Origin: Sulfurimonas sp.
GTDB lineage: Bacteria; Campylobacterota; Campylobacteria; Campylobacterales; Sulfurimonadaceae
Assembly: GCA_021648285.1 (NCBI GenBank)
Contig: JAKITC010000008.1
Span: forward strand, 1-64,000
DNA length: 64,000 nt
Direction of reading: 5' to 3'
The notes beneath the pieces were generated by a model, which worked only from the letters and a program-made list of their open reading frames with translations, made no database searches and was not told the DNA's origin. The position numbers and the translations under genes were made by a program. Positions 25,870 to 34,793 of the stretch are shown piece after piece; position 1 is the first letter of the stretch; each line of letters begins with the position of its first letter.

Positions 25870-26379
25870 TCATTTTGATTCCTCTTGTTGGGAATTATCT
25901 AGCAATTTCTGTGCCTCTTTGTTAAAACAACTTATATAAAATGTTCCCGTTTTTTGAGTAGACTCAATATCTGCAATTTTGGCTATGAAATCATCTAAAG
26001 ATATGTTTTCTTTAGAAGCTATCCAATGAAATTTGAGAGCAGATGAGAATTTTTCATCAGAACTCAATCCGCTAAGCACCTCAAACAAAGCACTTGCGTC
26101 TGCTGTCTGACCTGCACTGTAGTGCTCTATAGCATACTCATAAAGTGCTCTAAGTGTCGCAAAGTCCTGAACTTCGTTCATGTCCATTACTCTATGAGAC
26201 TCAAGAGTATCAGTTAGTTTTTCTAACGCTAAATCAAGAATATTTGCATAAAAGCCGGCGATTGTATCTTCATCAAAAATATCATGTGCTTGTTGTGCAA
26301 GCACATAAAGTGAGGCAATATCAGAATTTTGCTGTGCCTCTAACACTTTTGCCTTAAGCTCTTGGACTTTATTGCTCAT
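25870..26379 (-). CDS. Conserved helical protein of unknown function
   Basis: 169 residues, acidic, with no signal peptide or membrane segment. It looks all-helical (KVQELKAKVLEAQQNSDIASLYVLAQQAHDIF...) with a tetratricopeptide-like feel (ATLRALYEYAIEHYSAGQTADASALFEVL). I do not recognise the family. It overlaps the upstream aminotransferase gene by 11 bases and leads into murC, suggesting one minus-strand unit. A cell-envelope or housekeeping role would be only a guess. Confidence 0.7.
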   Translation of the reverse strand: MSNKVQELKAKVLEAQQNSDIASLYVLAQQAHDIFDEDTIAGFYANILDLALEKLTDTLESHRVMDMNEVQDFATLRALYEYAIEHYSAGQTADASALFEVLSGLSSDEKFSSALKFHWIASKENISLDDFIAKIADIESTQKTGTFYISCFNKEAQKLLDNSQQEESK

Positions 26380-27511
26380 CTAAACACTCTTTGATTCTTT
26401 GTAATGCATTTCTTGTTTTTTCCGCGTTTTCAACTAAAGCAATTCTAATGAATTCTTTACCAGGGTTGATTCCACCTTTATCTTCTCTTGCTAAATATTC
26501 GCCTGGTAAAACTTTTACATTGAACTCTGAAAATAGTTTCTTTGTAAACTCTATGGGATTAGGAACTTTGAGCCACAGATAAAAAGTAGCATCAGGTATT
26601 TCAATGTCTAAAATTTCTTTTGCAATCTTAAAATTATTTTTATAAATCTCTCTTGATACACTTACATGTTCTTCATCGTTCCATGCAGCGCACGCAGCAG
26701 ATTGAAGAGGAAGAGGTGAGGCACAACCTATATAGGTCCTGTACTTCATGTACCCTTTTAAAATTTTCTCATCACCTGCAATAAATCCAGAACGAAGTCC
26801 GGGAGCAGATGAGCGTTTAGAGATAGAGTTAACAACCAATACATTTTTAAATGTCGTGTTTCCAATATGAACAGATGCTTCGAGAAGTGAAGGGATAGGT
26901 TCGTCTGTATAGATTTCACTGTAGCACTCATCATTTAGAAGTACAAAGTCGTGTTTTAAAGCTAAAAATACCCATTCACCTAGTTCTTCTAAACTCAATA
27001 TAGAAGTTGTCGGGTTGTTTGGAAAGTTTAAAATAACCAAGTCACATGTAGATAATTCTTCTTCATTAATCTCTGGTTTAAAGTTGTTTTTCTCATTTAG
27101 ATCTAGATGAATTGTTTTGGCTCTTGATGCTGTTGCCGCACCCTCATAAATCTGATAAAAAGGGTTAGTAAAAGCGATAGTCGGTTCTTGTTTGTCAAAT
27201 AGTAAAAATTGAGGGAAGTTAAACAGCACTTCACGAGTTCCAAATGTTGGAATTATCTGATTATCACTAAGCTCTACATCAAATCTTTTTGAGATGAAGT
27301 TTCTTTGAGCTGTTCTTAAATCTGCTTCTCCAGAAGTTTTAGGATATCTTTTTAATAGGCTAGAACTGTCACAAAGAGCTTTTTGTATAAAGTCTGGTGT
27401 TTCAAACTGAGGCTCTCCAATAGTTAAAATTGATTGAGTATACCCATTGTTTGGTATAATGTCTTTTAGTAAATTATTTAGTTTTTCAAACGGGTATGGT
27501 TCAAAATTCAT
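26369..27511 (-). CDS. dapC: Class I/II PLP aminotransferase, probably N-succinyldiaminopimelate transaminase
   Basis: 380 residues. Fold-type I aminotransferase with NFPNNPTTSILS, the PLP-lysine motif SISKRSSAPGLRSGF and IRIALVENAEKTRNALQRI at the C-terminus. In Campylobacterota the enzyme of this type next to murC-like genes is usually called succinyldiaminopimelate aminotransferase (lysine and meso-diaminopimelate pathway). That fits peptidoglycan precursor synthesis by MurC downstream. The exact substrate is inferred from context and general similarity. Confidence 0.78.
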   Translation of the reverse strand: MNFEPYPFEKLNNLLKDIIPNNGYTQSILTIGEPQFETPDFIQKALCDSSSLLKRYPKTSGEADLRTAQRNFISKRFDVELSDNQIIPTFGTREVLFNFPQFLLFDKQEPTIAFTNPFYQIYEGAATASRAKTIHLDLNEKNNFKPEINEEELSTCDLVILNFPNNPTTSILSLEELGEWVFLALKHDFVLLNDECYSEIYTDEPIPSLLEASVHIGNTTFKNVLVVNSISKRSSAPGLRSGFIAGDEKILKGYMKYRTYIGCASPLPLQSAACAAWNDEEHVSVSREIYKNNFKIAKEILDIEIPDATFYLWLKVPNPIEFTKKLFSEFNVKVLPGEYLAREDKGGINPGKEFIRIALVENAEKTRNALQRIKECLDEQ

Positions 27512-27569
27512 ATTTTATCGCCTTTATATAATCGCGATATTATAGCTAAAATGTATGATAGGCAGGTTA

Positions 27570-28133
27570 ATGAAGATTTTTTTATCGTTATTATTAGCAG
27601 TAAGTGTAGGAATATCGCTTCTGTTTGTATGGAAAAAAGAGCTATATTACAAATCCTATTTTACACTTCCTTTTAAAATACTTCTTTTTAAAATACTTCT
27701 TTTTCTTTTAGTCCTTAGATTTGGAGCGATAACTTCAGTATATACAAGTGAGCTTTTGTATAATTCAGTTTTGCATGTAGAGTATGTTGAATCAAACAGA
27801 GTAATTACTCAAACTAAAGATTCTCTTGAGGAGTTACAGCAAAATAACAAGCAATTTCTAAATTCAAAAAAAGATAGCGCTTGGTATGAGCTTGAATTAA
27901 GTGCAAGATATAATGAACTAAAATCAAACCTCAATATCTCAAAACAATTAGATTCTTTAAAAAGCAGTATTGAAGAAGCTTCAAAAAATATAATTACTCT
28001 TATAACTATTTTTATCGTTCAAACTGTAGTTATGCCACTTATATTTTTATGGCTATTTTTAATTAGTATAAAATGGATATTTAGAGTTAAAGTTAATTCT
28101 GATAACATTGCCTTATATTTGCATAAAGGATAA
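27570..28133 (+). CDS. Membrane protein with coiled-coil middle, unknown function
   Basis: About 187 residues from the ATG at 27570. This start is chosen because AGGCAGG lies just before it; an in-frame ATG at 27555 lacks such a site. An N-terminal membrane segment and a second hydrophobic segment (about 35-55) precede a soluble helical region (RVITQTKDSLEELQQNNKQFL...). A C-terminal membrane helix (about 143-170) follows. A 15-bp tandem duplication at 27671-27700 repeats FKILL in the second hydrophobic segment. No family recognised. It lies 3 bases upstream of a cytochrome gene. Confidence 0.65.
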   Translation: MKIFLSLLLAVSVGISLLFVWKKELYYKSYFTLPFKILLFKILLFLLVLRFGAITSVYTSELLYNSVLHVEYVESNRVITQTKDSLEELQQNNKQFLNSKKDSAWYELELSARYNELKSNLNISKQLDSLKSSIEEASKNIITLITIFIVQTVVMPLIFLWLFLISIKWIFRVKVNSDNIALYLHKG

Positions 28134-28136
28134 ATT

Positions 28137-28562
28137 TTGAAAAATATAATTGTACTTGCTTTGGCAATTCTATTTATAGGATGCAGTGAAGAGAACAAAA
28201 GTTCTTCAAATAAAGTAGATATAACAACAAAAGTTGCTACTGAAAAAATAGTTGAAAAGAAAATAGAAGCGGTGGAAGCTAAAGAAGCAGTTGTTGAAGA
28301 AGTCAAAGCTGTTGTGGCTGCAAGAACCGGTCAAAATATTTTTGCAGCATGTTCAGCTTGTCATGGGGCTGATGCTTCAAAAATAGCACTTGGAAAATCT
28401 CAAGTTGTAAAAGGTTGGAGTAGTGAAAAAGTCACAAATGTATTAAATGGCTACAAAGATGGAACTTACGGCGGAGCTATGAAGGGCATAATGAAAGGTC
28501 AAGTATCAGCCCTGAGTGATGAAGATATAAAAGCTGTATCTGAGTATATCTCTAAATTATAA
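28137..28562 (+). CDS. Monohaem c-type cytochrome lipoprotein
   Basis: 141 residues. A lipobox (FIGCSEE) suggests membrane anchoring. An Ala/Glu/Lys/Val-rich linker leads to a cytochrome c domain with CSACHG (haem attachment) and a distal methionine likely in GGAMKGIMKGQ. It is of the c553-type small electron carriers common in Campylobacterota. The start is TTG at 28137, behind AAAGGA with a 6-base spacer; no ATG fits the signal sequence. It is cotranscribed with the preceding membrane protein. Confidence 0.87.
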   Translation: MKNIIVLALAILFIGCSEENKSSSNKVDITTKVATEKIVEKKIEAVEAKEAVVEEVKAVVAARTGQNIFAACSACHGADASKIALGKSQVVKGWSSEKVTNVLNGYKDGTYGGAMKGIMKGQVSALSDEDIKAVSEYISKL

Positions 28563-28570
28563 TATCAATC

Positions 28571-28588
28571 AGCCCATAATTTTGGGCT
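28571..28588. terminator. Bidirectional hairpin between convergent genes
   Basis: AGCCCA TAATTT TGGGCT is a 6-bp GC-rich stem just after the cytochrome stop. It overlaps the stop codon of the gene on the opposite strand. T-rich sequence surrounds it on both strands. Confidence 0.5.
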
Positions 28589-29198
28589 AATCTTCAAAAT
28601 ATTCAAAATCTTCTAAGCATGGAACAACTCCCTCAGACACGCTACAGTGTTTTGAGCCTTTCTCAAATGAGATTAAATATGGTCTGCGCTCCATATCAAG
28701 CTGTTTAGCTACTTTTGCGATATCATCTATAGATTTTAGAGTTTCATCTTTTGCCTGAAAGTCATCAAGGTCAATGATATCTCCATCAATATCAATTGTA
28801 TGTATTGGTTCTACAGCTTCATGCATTGCCAGAAATTTTTCAAATTCCATGACCTCTTCATCAATCATAATCTCAAATAGAAGAGATTTAGGGTCATCAG
28901 ATTGATAAATATATTGGATTGCTTTAGTAGATTTAAGTATGGGGTGTTTGTATAAAAATATATAGTAACTGTTTGTCAATTGTAATGTTTTATTTTTACT
29001 TATTTTAGTCAAAAGACGACGAGAAAATCTACACATCGGGTCAACAAACAGATAAACAACTTTGGCATCACCTGTTCCCATATGAATAGCGTACTTCGAT
29101 ATAGATTCAAGCATAACACGCGGTTTCTCAGCAGCAGATATATTTTCAGAAGCTAAAACAGTAAATGATAAGAACAAGAGTATAAAGAGTGATTTCAT
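28587..29198 (-). CDS. Periplasmic thioredoxin-fold protein (DsbC/DsbG-like, CxxS-type)
   Basis: About 203 residues from the ATG at 29198, which follows a strong TAGGAGG site; an upstream in-frame ATG at 29237 would spoil the signal peptide. The signal peptide is MKSLFILLFLSFTVLASE. The segment AKVVYLFVDPMCRFSRRLL resembles DsbC/DsbG-type oxidoreductases, but the active site is C-x-x-S, so only one redox cysteine is present. Two further cysteines lie near the C-terminus (HCSVSEGVVPC). It may act as an isomerase-like or thiol-binding protein; substrate unknown. Confidence 0.7.
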   Translation of the reverse strand: MKSLFILLFLSFTVLASENISAAEKPRVMLESISKYAIHMGTGDAKVVYLFVDPMCRFSRRLLTKISKNKTLQLTNSYYIFLYKHPILKSTKAIQYIYQSDDPKSLLFEIMIDEEVMEFEKFLAMHEAVEPIHTIDIDGDIIDLDDFQAKDETLKSIDDIAKVAKQLDMERRPYLISFEKGSKHCSVSEGVVPCLEDFEYFED

Positions 29199-29217
29199 AT
29201 TGCCTCCTATATTTAAT

Positions 29218-29889
29218 TTAAGTTTTTGGAAGTCCAAATTTTTGAGTGATTAACTCTCCGTCATCATTAAAAAACAGATAATAAAGATAATCTTTTTTGA
29301 CACTCAGACCTGCTAAGAATCTAAGGGCTAGATTAGCTTGCAGTGAAGCTATATGCATAACGATTGGAGCGGCTATTCCTGCTGGAGTTTTTTTGATGAT
29401 TTTAAAGGCATCTGTAAAAGATGACTCATCTATAAAACATACTTGACCGTGAAACGCTTCGACACTTCCATAAAGCCAAGGCATGTTTTTGCTCTTAGCA
29501 TATGCATTTATCTCACCGCGACTTGGAAGATTGTCTGTTGCATCTATAAGTAAGTCAACTTCTATGTTCTTTTTAGAGAACTCTTCAAAATTACATTCGT
29601 GAGTTATTGCTTTTACGTATGGACATCTATCTTCTATGAGCTGTGCATTAATAACAGCTTTGTTTTTGCCTTCATCACCAACTTTAAAAGCTATTTGACG
29701 ATGTATATTGTGAAGAGATACTTCGTCAAAATCTATCATATGAATCTCTCCAATACCACTGGCACCGAGTGCAAAAGCTAAAGAGCTTCCAAGACCACCT
29801 GAACCGATAATTGCTATTTTTTTACTTTGCAGTAAAGTTTGAGTATCTTCTCCCCATAGTTGTACTTGACGGTGAAAATATTTCATCAT
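29218..29889 (-). CDS. ThiF/MoeB/HesA-family E1-like adenylyltransferase
   Basis: 223 residues. The N-terminal HRQVQLWGEDTQ and nucleotide-binding GSGGLGSSLAFALGASG are typical of ubiquitin-like-protein activating enzymes, followed by DFDEVSLHNIHRQIAF and LLIDATDNLPSR. The paired CxxC zinc motifs of MoeB/ThiF are absent and the protein is short, so it may be a HesA-like or tRNA-modification variant. It overlaps the nitrilase-like gene by 4 bases. The acceptor protein is unknown. Confidence 0.8.
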   Translation of the reverse strand: MMKYFHRQVQLWGEDTQTLLQSKKIAIIGSGGLGSSLAFALGASGIGEIHMIDFDEVSLHNIHRQIAFKVGDEGKNKAVINAQLIEDRCPYVKAITHECNFEEFSKKNIEVDLLIDATDNLPSRGEINAYAKSKNMPWLYGSVEAFHGQVCFIDESSFTDAFKIIKKTPAGIAAPIVMHIASLQANLALRFLAGLSVKKDYLYYLFFNDDGELITQKFGLPKT

Positions 29890-30683
29890 AATGAACTCCT
29901 TTTATTTATCATCTCTTTAAATCCCCAAGACCTTCTTGAAAGAACAACATCTGTATGACTCATATCTACTATCATTAGCTCTTCTTTGTTGCCCAAGTGT
30001 TGTAGAAGCTCTCCATTTGGCGATGCTAAAAGAGAATCACCATAAAAATGCCAATTGTAATCTTTGTCTGCATATATACCAATCCGGTTTGCTCTTAAAA
30101 TATAGCAGTTATTTGTAAAAGCTCTGGATAGAACAAGTGCTTTCCACCTCTCAAAAGAGTCAAATGTAGAGACACTTGGAAGTAAAATACAGTCAATATT
30201 TTTAGATGATAACTCAGAAAAAATAGTATCAAAGTGAAGTTCAAATCCACTCATGAGAGCAAATTTAAAATCGTCTATTTTAAAAATAAGAGGTGCCTGA
30301 ATTGCTTTGGTCTCATTATCAAAAAATTTTTCTTCATTCCAGTGTGTGTAGTTTATTAGGAGTTGTTGTTGATAATATGAGGTGGAGTTTGGAGCAAATT
30401 TAGCTATGGTCTTATAAATTTTTTGCTTTTTTACAAGAATAAGAGGTGCAATTATTATCATATTGTATGTAGAAGCTAACTCTCTTAAAATTTTACTTTG
30501 ATGCTCAGCTTGCTCTTTTATCATTGTTTTTGACAGTGTTTGAAGTTCTTTAAAAAAAGGGTTCAAAATATACTCACCCAACAGTAAAACTTTGACACCC
30601 TCTTTGTGCGCAACTCTAATGTAGTTAAAGAGCTTGGTTGAGCTCATTCCCTGTGCACTGAGTTGAAGAACAGCAGCTCTCAT
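29886..30683 (-). CDS. Carbon-nitrogen hydrolase-like protein, catalytic residues apparently altered
   Basis: 265 residues with the nitrilase-superfamily fold (VLQLSAQGMSSTKLF, VKVLLLGEYIL, ILLPSVSTFDSFERWKALVLSRAF, LRANRIG). The glutamate is present (Glu37 in GEYIL). The usual Lys region reads YQQQLLINY and the usual Cys region (normally near ICYDLRFPE) reads LMSGFELHF, so the Glu-Lys-Cys triad is broken. It may be a non-catalytic relative or use other residues. It sits between xseB and the ThiF-like gene with overlapping ends. Confidence 0.75.
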   Translation of the reverse strand: MRAAVLQLSAQGMSSTKLFNYIRVAHKEGVKVLLLGEYILNPFFKELQTLSKTMIKEQAEHQSKILRELASTYNMIIIAPLILVKKQKIYKTIAKFAPNSTSYYQQQLLINYTHWNEEKFFDNETKAIQAPLIFKIDDFKFALMSGFELHFDTIFSELSSKNIDCILLPSVSTFDSFERWKALVLSRAFTNNCYILRANRIGIYADKDYNWHFYGDSLLASPNGELLQHLGNKEELMIVDMSHTDVVLSRRSWGFKEMINKRSSL

Positions 30684-30874
30684 TAGCTACCCTTAATCTC
30701 AGTAATTTTAATCTTTGCATCCTCTAGCATCTTTTGTGCTTTACTAAGTTCACTCATACCTTTTTCATAAGCTTTTACACTCTCTTGCAGAGTTATTTCA
30801 GGGTTCATAAGTATTTCTAAAATTTTTTTAGCACTATCGAGTTTTGTCTCAAAGCCTTCGGTTTCTTTAGCCAT
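30683..30874 (-). CDS. xseB: Exodeoxyribonuclease VII small subunit
   Basis: 63 residues. It matches XseB: FETKLDSAKKILEILMNPEITLQESVKAYEKGMSELSKAQKMLEDAKIKI in pattern, all helical. With XseA (not in this window) it forms the single-strand-specific exonuclease VII. It overlaps metX by 8 bases and the nitrilase-like gene by one base, so it is in one operon with both. Confidence 0.87.
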   Translation of the reverse strand: MAKETEGFETKLDSAKKILEILMNPEITLQESVKAYEKGMSELSKAQKMLEDAKIKITEIKGS

Positions 30875-31973
30875 TAAGTGTATCCTTTACGTAACCTTCA
30901 AATTTATCCAGTTCTACTAAAAAAGCATCATGCCCATACGCACTATCTATATCTATATAGTGGTGATTTTTATGTCCTATTTCAGTTAGAGTTTCGTTTA
31001 TTTTTTTCATTTCAGAACTTTTAAAAAGTTGATCACTGCTAAAGCTCATAAGATGCAACTCGCAATTAATTCTTTGCATAGCTTCACTCAGCGAATCAAA
31101 ACCGCGCGCGAGATCATATATATTTATCGCTTTTGTGATGTAAAGATAAGACAAAGGGTCAAACCATTTTGTAAAGTTATAGCCGTTGTACTCCAAGTAT
31201 GATTCTACTTGAAATTTACCAAATAGTTCATAGAGTCCATCAGTTCTTTTATACTCTCTACCAAATTTTTCACTCATTGATTCATGCGATAAAAAGCTTA
31301 TGTGACCAGCCATTCTGCCAACTGCCATCCCCGATAAACCCTGTTCTTTTATAGTTTCAATATCGTAGTAGCCTTGCTTAAAATCAGGGTCTTTTAGTAT
31401 CGATTCTTGAGCAACTTTATTAAAAGCAATAGCCCAAGGTTGAGTAGCATAAGTTGCTGCCATCGAGATGATTTTTTTTGCAAAATTAGGATAGTGAATC
31501 GCAAATTGCAATGCTTGCATACCACCCATTGAACCACCAATAATTGCATAAACACTATGAATATTAAGCCTGTCAAAAAGGATTCTTTGAGCCTTTACCA
31601 TGTCTTTAACAGTTACAACCGGAAATTTGTAGCGGTACTCATTATGATGCGGAAGTTGTGGACTCATTGGACCAGTTGAACCAAAACAACTACCGATTAC
31701 ATTTGTACAAATAACAAAATACTTGTCTGTATCTATGGCTTTGCCTGGACCGATAAGACCATCCCACCATCCAGCTTTTGTCTCATCTTCATAAGTTCCT
31801 GCGCAGTGGTGCGAACCTGTAAGTGCATGACATATGACAACAACATTGCTTTTATTATCGTTTAGTTCACCATAAGTTTCGTACGTTATATCATACGGTT
31901 CTAAGATACGACCACTCTCTAGGTAGAGTGGATTGGTGAAATGTTCAGTATTAGTTTGAAGGTTTAATGACAA
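30867..31973 (-). CDS. metX: Homoserine O-acetyltransferase
   Basis: 368 residues. Alpha/beta-hydrolase fold with NVVVICHALTGSHHCAG, the nucleophile elbow GGSMGGMQALQFA, and the C-terminal catalytic DSAYGHDAFLVE. It acetylates homoserine for methionine synthesis. The next gene upstream in the operon, metY, uses the product, and the two are 2 bases apart. Confidence 0.92.
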   Translation of the reverse strand: MSLNLQTNTEHFTNPLYLESGRILEPYDITYETYGELNDNKSNVVVICHALTGSHHCAGTYEDETKAGWWDGLIGPGKAIDTDKYFVICTNVIGSCFGSTGPMSPQLPHHNEYRYKFPVVTVKDMVKAQRILFDRLNIHSVYAIIGGSMGGMQALQFAIHYPNFAKKIISMAATYATQPWAIAFNKVAQESILKDPDFKQGYYDIETIKEQGLSGMAVGRMAGHISFLSHESMSEKFGREYKRTDGLYELFGKFQVESYLEYNGYNFTKWFDPLSYLYITKAINIYDLARGFDSLSEAMQRINCELHLMSFSSDQLFKSSEMKKINETLTEIGHKNHHYIDIDSAYGHDAFLVELDKFEGYVKDTLNG

Positions 31974-31975
31974 TA

Positions 31976-33241
31976 TTACGCCTCAAGAGCCCGTTTGATA
32001 TCTGCGATTAAATCAATGATAGATTCTAGTCCGCATGAGATTCTAATCAGCCCGGCAGGAGCACCACAAGCAATAAGCTCACTTGGTGATAACTGCTGAT
32101 GAGTCGTAGAAGCAGGGTGGGTAATAATAGATTTTGAGTCACCGATGTTTACTACTAGTGAGTAAAGTTCTGTTGCATCTACTATTTTTGTAGCTTCTTC
32201 TAAAGAATCAACTTCAAAACTTAGAAGTCCACTGCAGGCTCCTCCATCAAAATATTTTTGAGCATTTTCATAGTTTGAGTTACTTTTAAGACCCGGGTAA
32301 TTTACTTTTTTTACTTTAGGATGTGATTCCAAAAACTCTGATAAAAGAAGAGCATTTTTAGAGTGTTCTCTCATGCGTAGTGTAAAAGTCTCAATACCTT
32401 GAATAAATAGCCATGAGTTAAATGGAGACACAACTGCACCTATATCACGAAGTAGGGAAAGACGAGCTCTGAGAGTAAATGGAGGTAAAGGAACATCAAC
32501 ATACACTAAACCATGGTAGGAGTTATCAGGTTCATTAAAATGAGCATATCGAGGGTTTGCTTTTAATTTTTCAAGCAGACCTTTTCTCTCTACTAAAACC
32601 CCGCCAATAGCCAAGCCTTGCCCAGTCGTATATTTACTGGCACTATGAACTGATATGTCGGCACCAAACTCAAATGGACGGCATAAAACAGGAGTGGCAA
32701 CCGTGTTGTCAACAACTGTAAGGATCCCGTATTTATTTGCTATTTTTGTAATTGCTTCAATGTCTGCTACATCAATACTGGGATTTGTAAGTGACTCAAA
32801 AAAGATAACTTTTGTTTTATCATCCACTAAAGCTTCTATTTGCTCGGGAGCGTGAACATCAAAGAATCTGGCTTCAATCCCAAATCTTTTAAGAGTGTGA
32901 GCTGTTTGAGTAAGGCTTCCGCCATAAAGCTGTCTAGCGCATATAATGTTATCTCCAGCCTCAGCAGAATTTGCAATGGCAAAAAAGATAGCACTCATAC
33001 CGCTTGAAGTGGCTAAGGCTGCCTCTCCACCCTCAAGCTCTGCAAATCTTTTTTCAAATACATCAGTTGTAGGGTTATTGAGACGAGTATAGATATAGCC
33101 TAACTCTTTTAGGGCAAATAGATTCGCTGCATGTTCAGTATCACGAAATTCATAAGCAGTCGTCTGGTAAATAGGAACAGCCATTGTTCCCTCTGGGCCT
33201 TTTTCATAGCCTGCGTGCAACGCTTTAGTTTGTAATTCCAT
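31976..33241 (-). CDS. metY: O-acetylhomoserine sulfhydrylase (aminocarboxypropyltransferase)
   Basis: 421 residues. Cys/Met-metabolism PLP family: TKALHAGYEKGPEG at the N-terminus, YTRLNNPTTDVFEKR, SSGMSAIFFA, and PLP-lysine motif SASKYTTGQGLAIGG. It makes homocysteine directly from O-acetylhomoserine and sulfide. It is the first gene of a minus-strand operon with metX, xseB and the nitrilase- and ThiF-like genes. Direct sulfhydrylation suits a sulfide- or thiosulfate-using organism. Confidence 0.92.
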   Translation of the reverse strand: MELQTKALHAGYEKGPEGTMAVPIYQTTAYEFRDTEHAANLFALKELGYIYTRLNNPTTDVFEKRFAELEGGEAALATSSGMSAIFFAIANSAEAGDNIICARQLYGGSLTQTAHTLKRFGIEARFFDVHAPEQIEALVDDKTKVIFFESLTNPSIDVADIEAITKIANKYGILTVVDNTVATPVLCRPFEFGADISVHSASKYTTGQGLAIGGVLVERKGLLEKLKANPRYAHFNEPDNSYHGLVYVDVPLPPFTLRARLSLLRDIGAVVSPFNSWLFIQGIETFTLRMREHSKNALLLSEFLESHPKVKKVNYPGLKSNSNYENAQKYFDGGACSGLLSFEVDSLEEATKIVDATELYSLVVNIGDSKSIITHPASTTHQQLSPSELIACGAPAGLIRISCGLESIIDLIADIKRALEA

Positions 33242-33305
33242 CTATTTCCCCAAAAGTTAAAATATCTTTATAATTTTAGCGAAAATTACTTAATTATAAA
33301 AATAG

Positions 33306-33326
33306 AAAATGCTTAATTAGCATTTT
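33306..33326 (-). terminator. Terminator of the gltBD operon
   Basis: An 8-bp stem AAAATGCT / AGCATTTT with a 5-base loop overlaps the gltD stop codon. On the minus strand it is followed closely by CTATTTTT, a plausible rho-independent terminator. Confidence 0.6.
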
Positions 33327-34780
33327 TCATATAGAGATTTATTTCTGGAATTAAGCAGTGTTGGTTTCTGTGATAGATACTCATCAACAGCTATTGCACA
33401 CTCTCGTCCTTCATGTATAGCCCAAACTACAAGTGACTGTCCTCTACGCATATCTCCGGCGCTAAAAACACCTTCTACTGAAGTCGCATAATCTTTTGTC
33501 AGTACATTACTTCTCTCGTCTGTATCAAGTGATAACTCTTTGATTACACCTGTCTGCTCAGGCCCAAGAAATCCCATAGCTAAAAAGATTAGATCAGCTT
33601 TTAATATAAACTCAGTCCCCTCTATCTCACTGAATCCTTTATCACTCCACTTGATTTTAACACAGTTGATGCCTTTGATGTCACCGTTTTCATCTTTTAT
33701 AAATGATTTTGAGAGAATATCAAAGTCCATATCACACCCTTCCTCCTGAGAAGTAGAGAGTTTAAATACTCTCGGATACAGTGGCCAAGGCATCGCATCA
33801 GTTCGCTCTAACGGCGCTTTAGGCATGAGCTCTATCTGTGTAATAGAAGCAGCATTTTGACGAACTGAATTTCCAACACAGTCACTACCCGTATCACCGC
33901 CTCCAATGACTACAATATGTTTGCCTGTTGCTAAAATTTCTTTTTCTTTAGAAATTACTTCGCCCTCAATGCGGCTGTTGCACTGTGATAAAAATTCCAT
34001 AGCAAAATGAACACCATTAGCATCACGATTTTCTATAGGAAGGTCTCTTGGTAGTGTAGCACCTCCGCATAGAGCAACTGCATCATATTTGTCTTGAAGA
34101 GTTTTAAGTTCAATATCGACACCGATATGGGCACTGGTAATAAACTCAATTCCCTCTTCTTTCATCAAATCAACTCTTCGCTGTACTACTTTTTTCTTAT
34201 CTAGTTTAAAGTTAGGAATACCGTAACGCACAAGACCACCGATACGCTTGTCTCTTTCATAAACTGTAACATTGTGTCCAGCTTTGTTAAGTTGGTTTGC
34301 AACACTTAGTCCGGCAGGACCAGAACCAATTATTGCTACTTTTTTACCAGTACGGGTTTTAGGTATTTGTGGTTTCATCCATCCTTTATCATATGCTTTT
34401 TCTATGATAGAGTACTCAATACCTTTGATACTTACAGCATCATTATTCATTCCAAGTACACATGCAGTCTCACATATTGCTGGACAAACTCGACCTGTAA
34501 ATTCAGGAAAGTTATTTGTACTCATCAAACTTCTAAAAGCACTTTCCCATTTTCCTCTGTAAATCTGATCATTAAACTGAGGAATCAAGTTCCCAAGCGG
34601 ACATCCATAACTACTGTGACAAAATGGAACTCCACAGTCCATACAGCGGGCACCTTGCAGTTCCATATCCTCTTTACTCGATGGAGTAACAAACTCATTG
34701 CTATGTTTAATACGCTCTTCTACTGGCGCCAGTGTGAAGTTTTTTCTTTCATAATCTTTAAATCCTGTTATTTTTCCCAT
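33317..34780 (-). CDS. gltD: Glutamate synthase small (beta) subunit
   Basis: 487 residues. The N-terminal iron-sulfur region has CMDCGVPFCHSSYGCPLGN and CPAICETACVLG. It is followed by FAD- (VAIIGSGPAGLSVANQL) and NAD(P)H-binding (IVVIGGGDTGSDCVG) domains and LIFLAMGFLGPEQ. It passes electrons from NADPH to the large subunit for glutamate formation. It starts 13 bases after gltB. Confidence 0.94.
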   Translation of the reverse strand: MGKITGFKDYERKNFTLAPVEERIKHSNEFVTPSSKEDMELQGARCMDCGVPFCHSSYGCPLGNLIPQFNDQIYRGKWESAFRSLMSTNNFPEFTGRVCPAICETACVLGMNNDAVSIKGIEYSIIEKAYDKGWMKPQIPKTRTGKKVAIIGSGPAGLSVANQLNKAGHNVTVYERDKRIGGLVRYGIPNFKLDKKKVVQRRVDLMKEEGIEFITSAHIGVDIELKTLQDKYDAVALCGGATLPRDLPIENRDANGVHFAMEFLSQCNSRIEGEVISKEKEILATGKHIVVIGGGDTGSDCVGNSVRQNAASITQIELMPKAPLERTDAMPWPLYPRVFKLSTSQEEGCDMDFDILSKSFIKDENGDIKGINCVKIKWSDKGFSEIEGTEFILKADLIFLAMGFLGPEQTGVIKELSLDTDERSNVLTKDYATSVEGVFSAGDMRRGQSLVVWAIHEGRECAIAVDEYLSQKPTLLNSRNKSLYEKC

Positions 34781-34793
34781 AATCCAACTCCCC

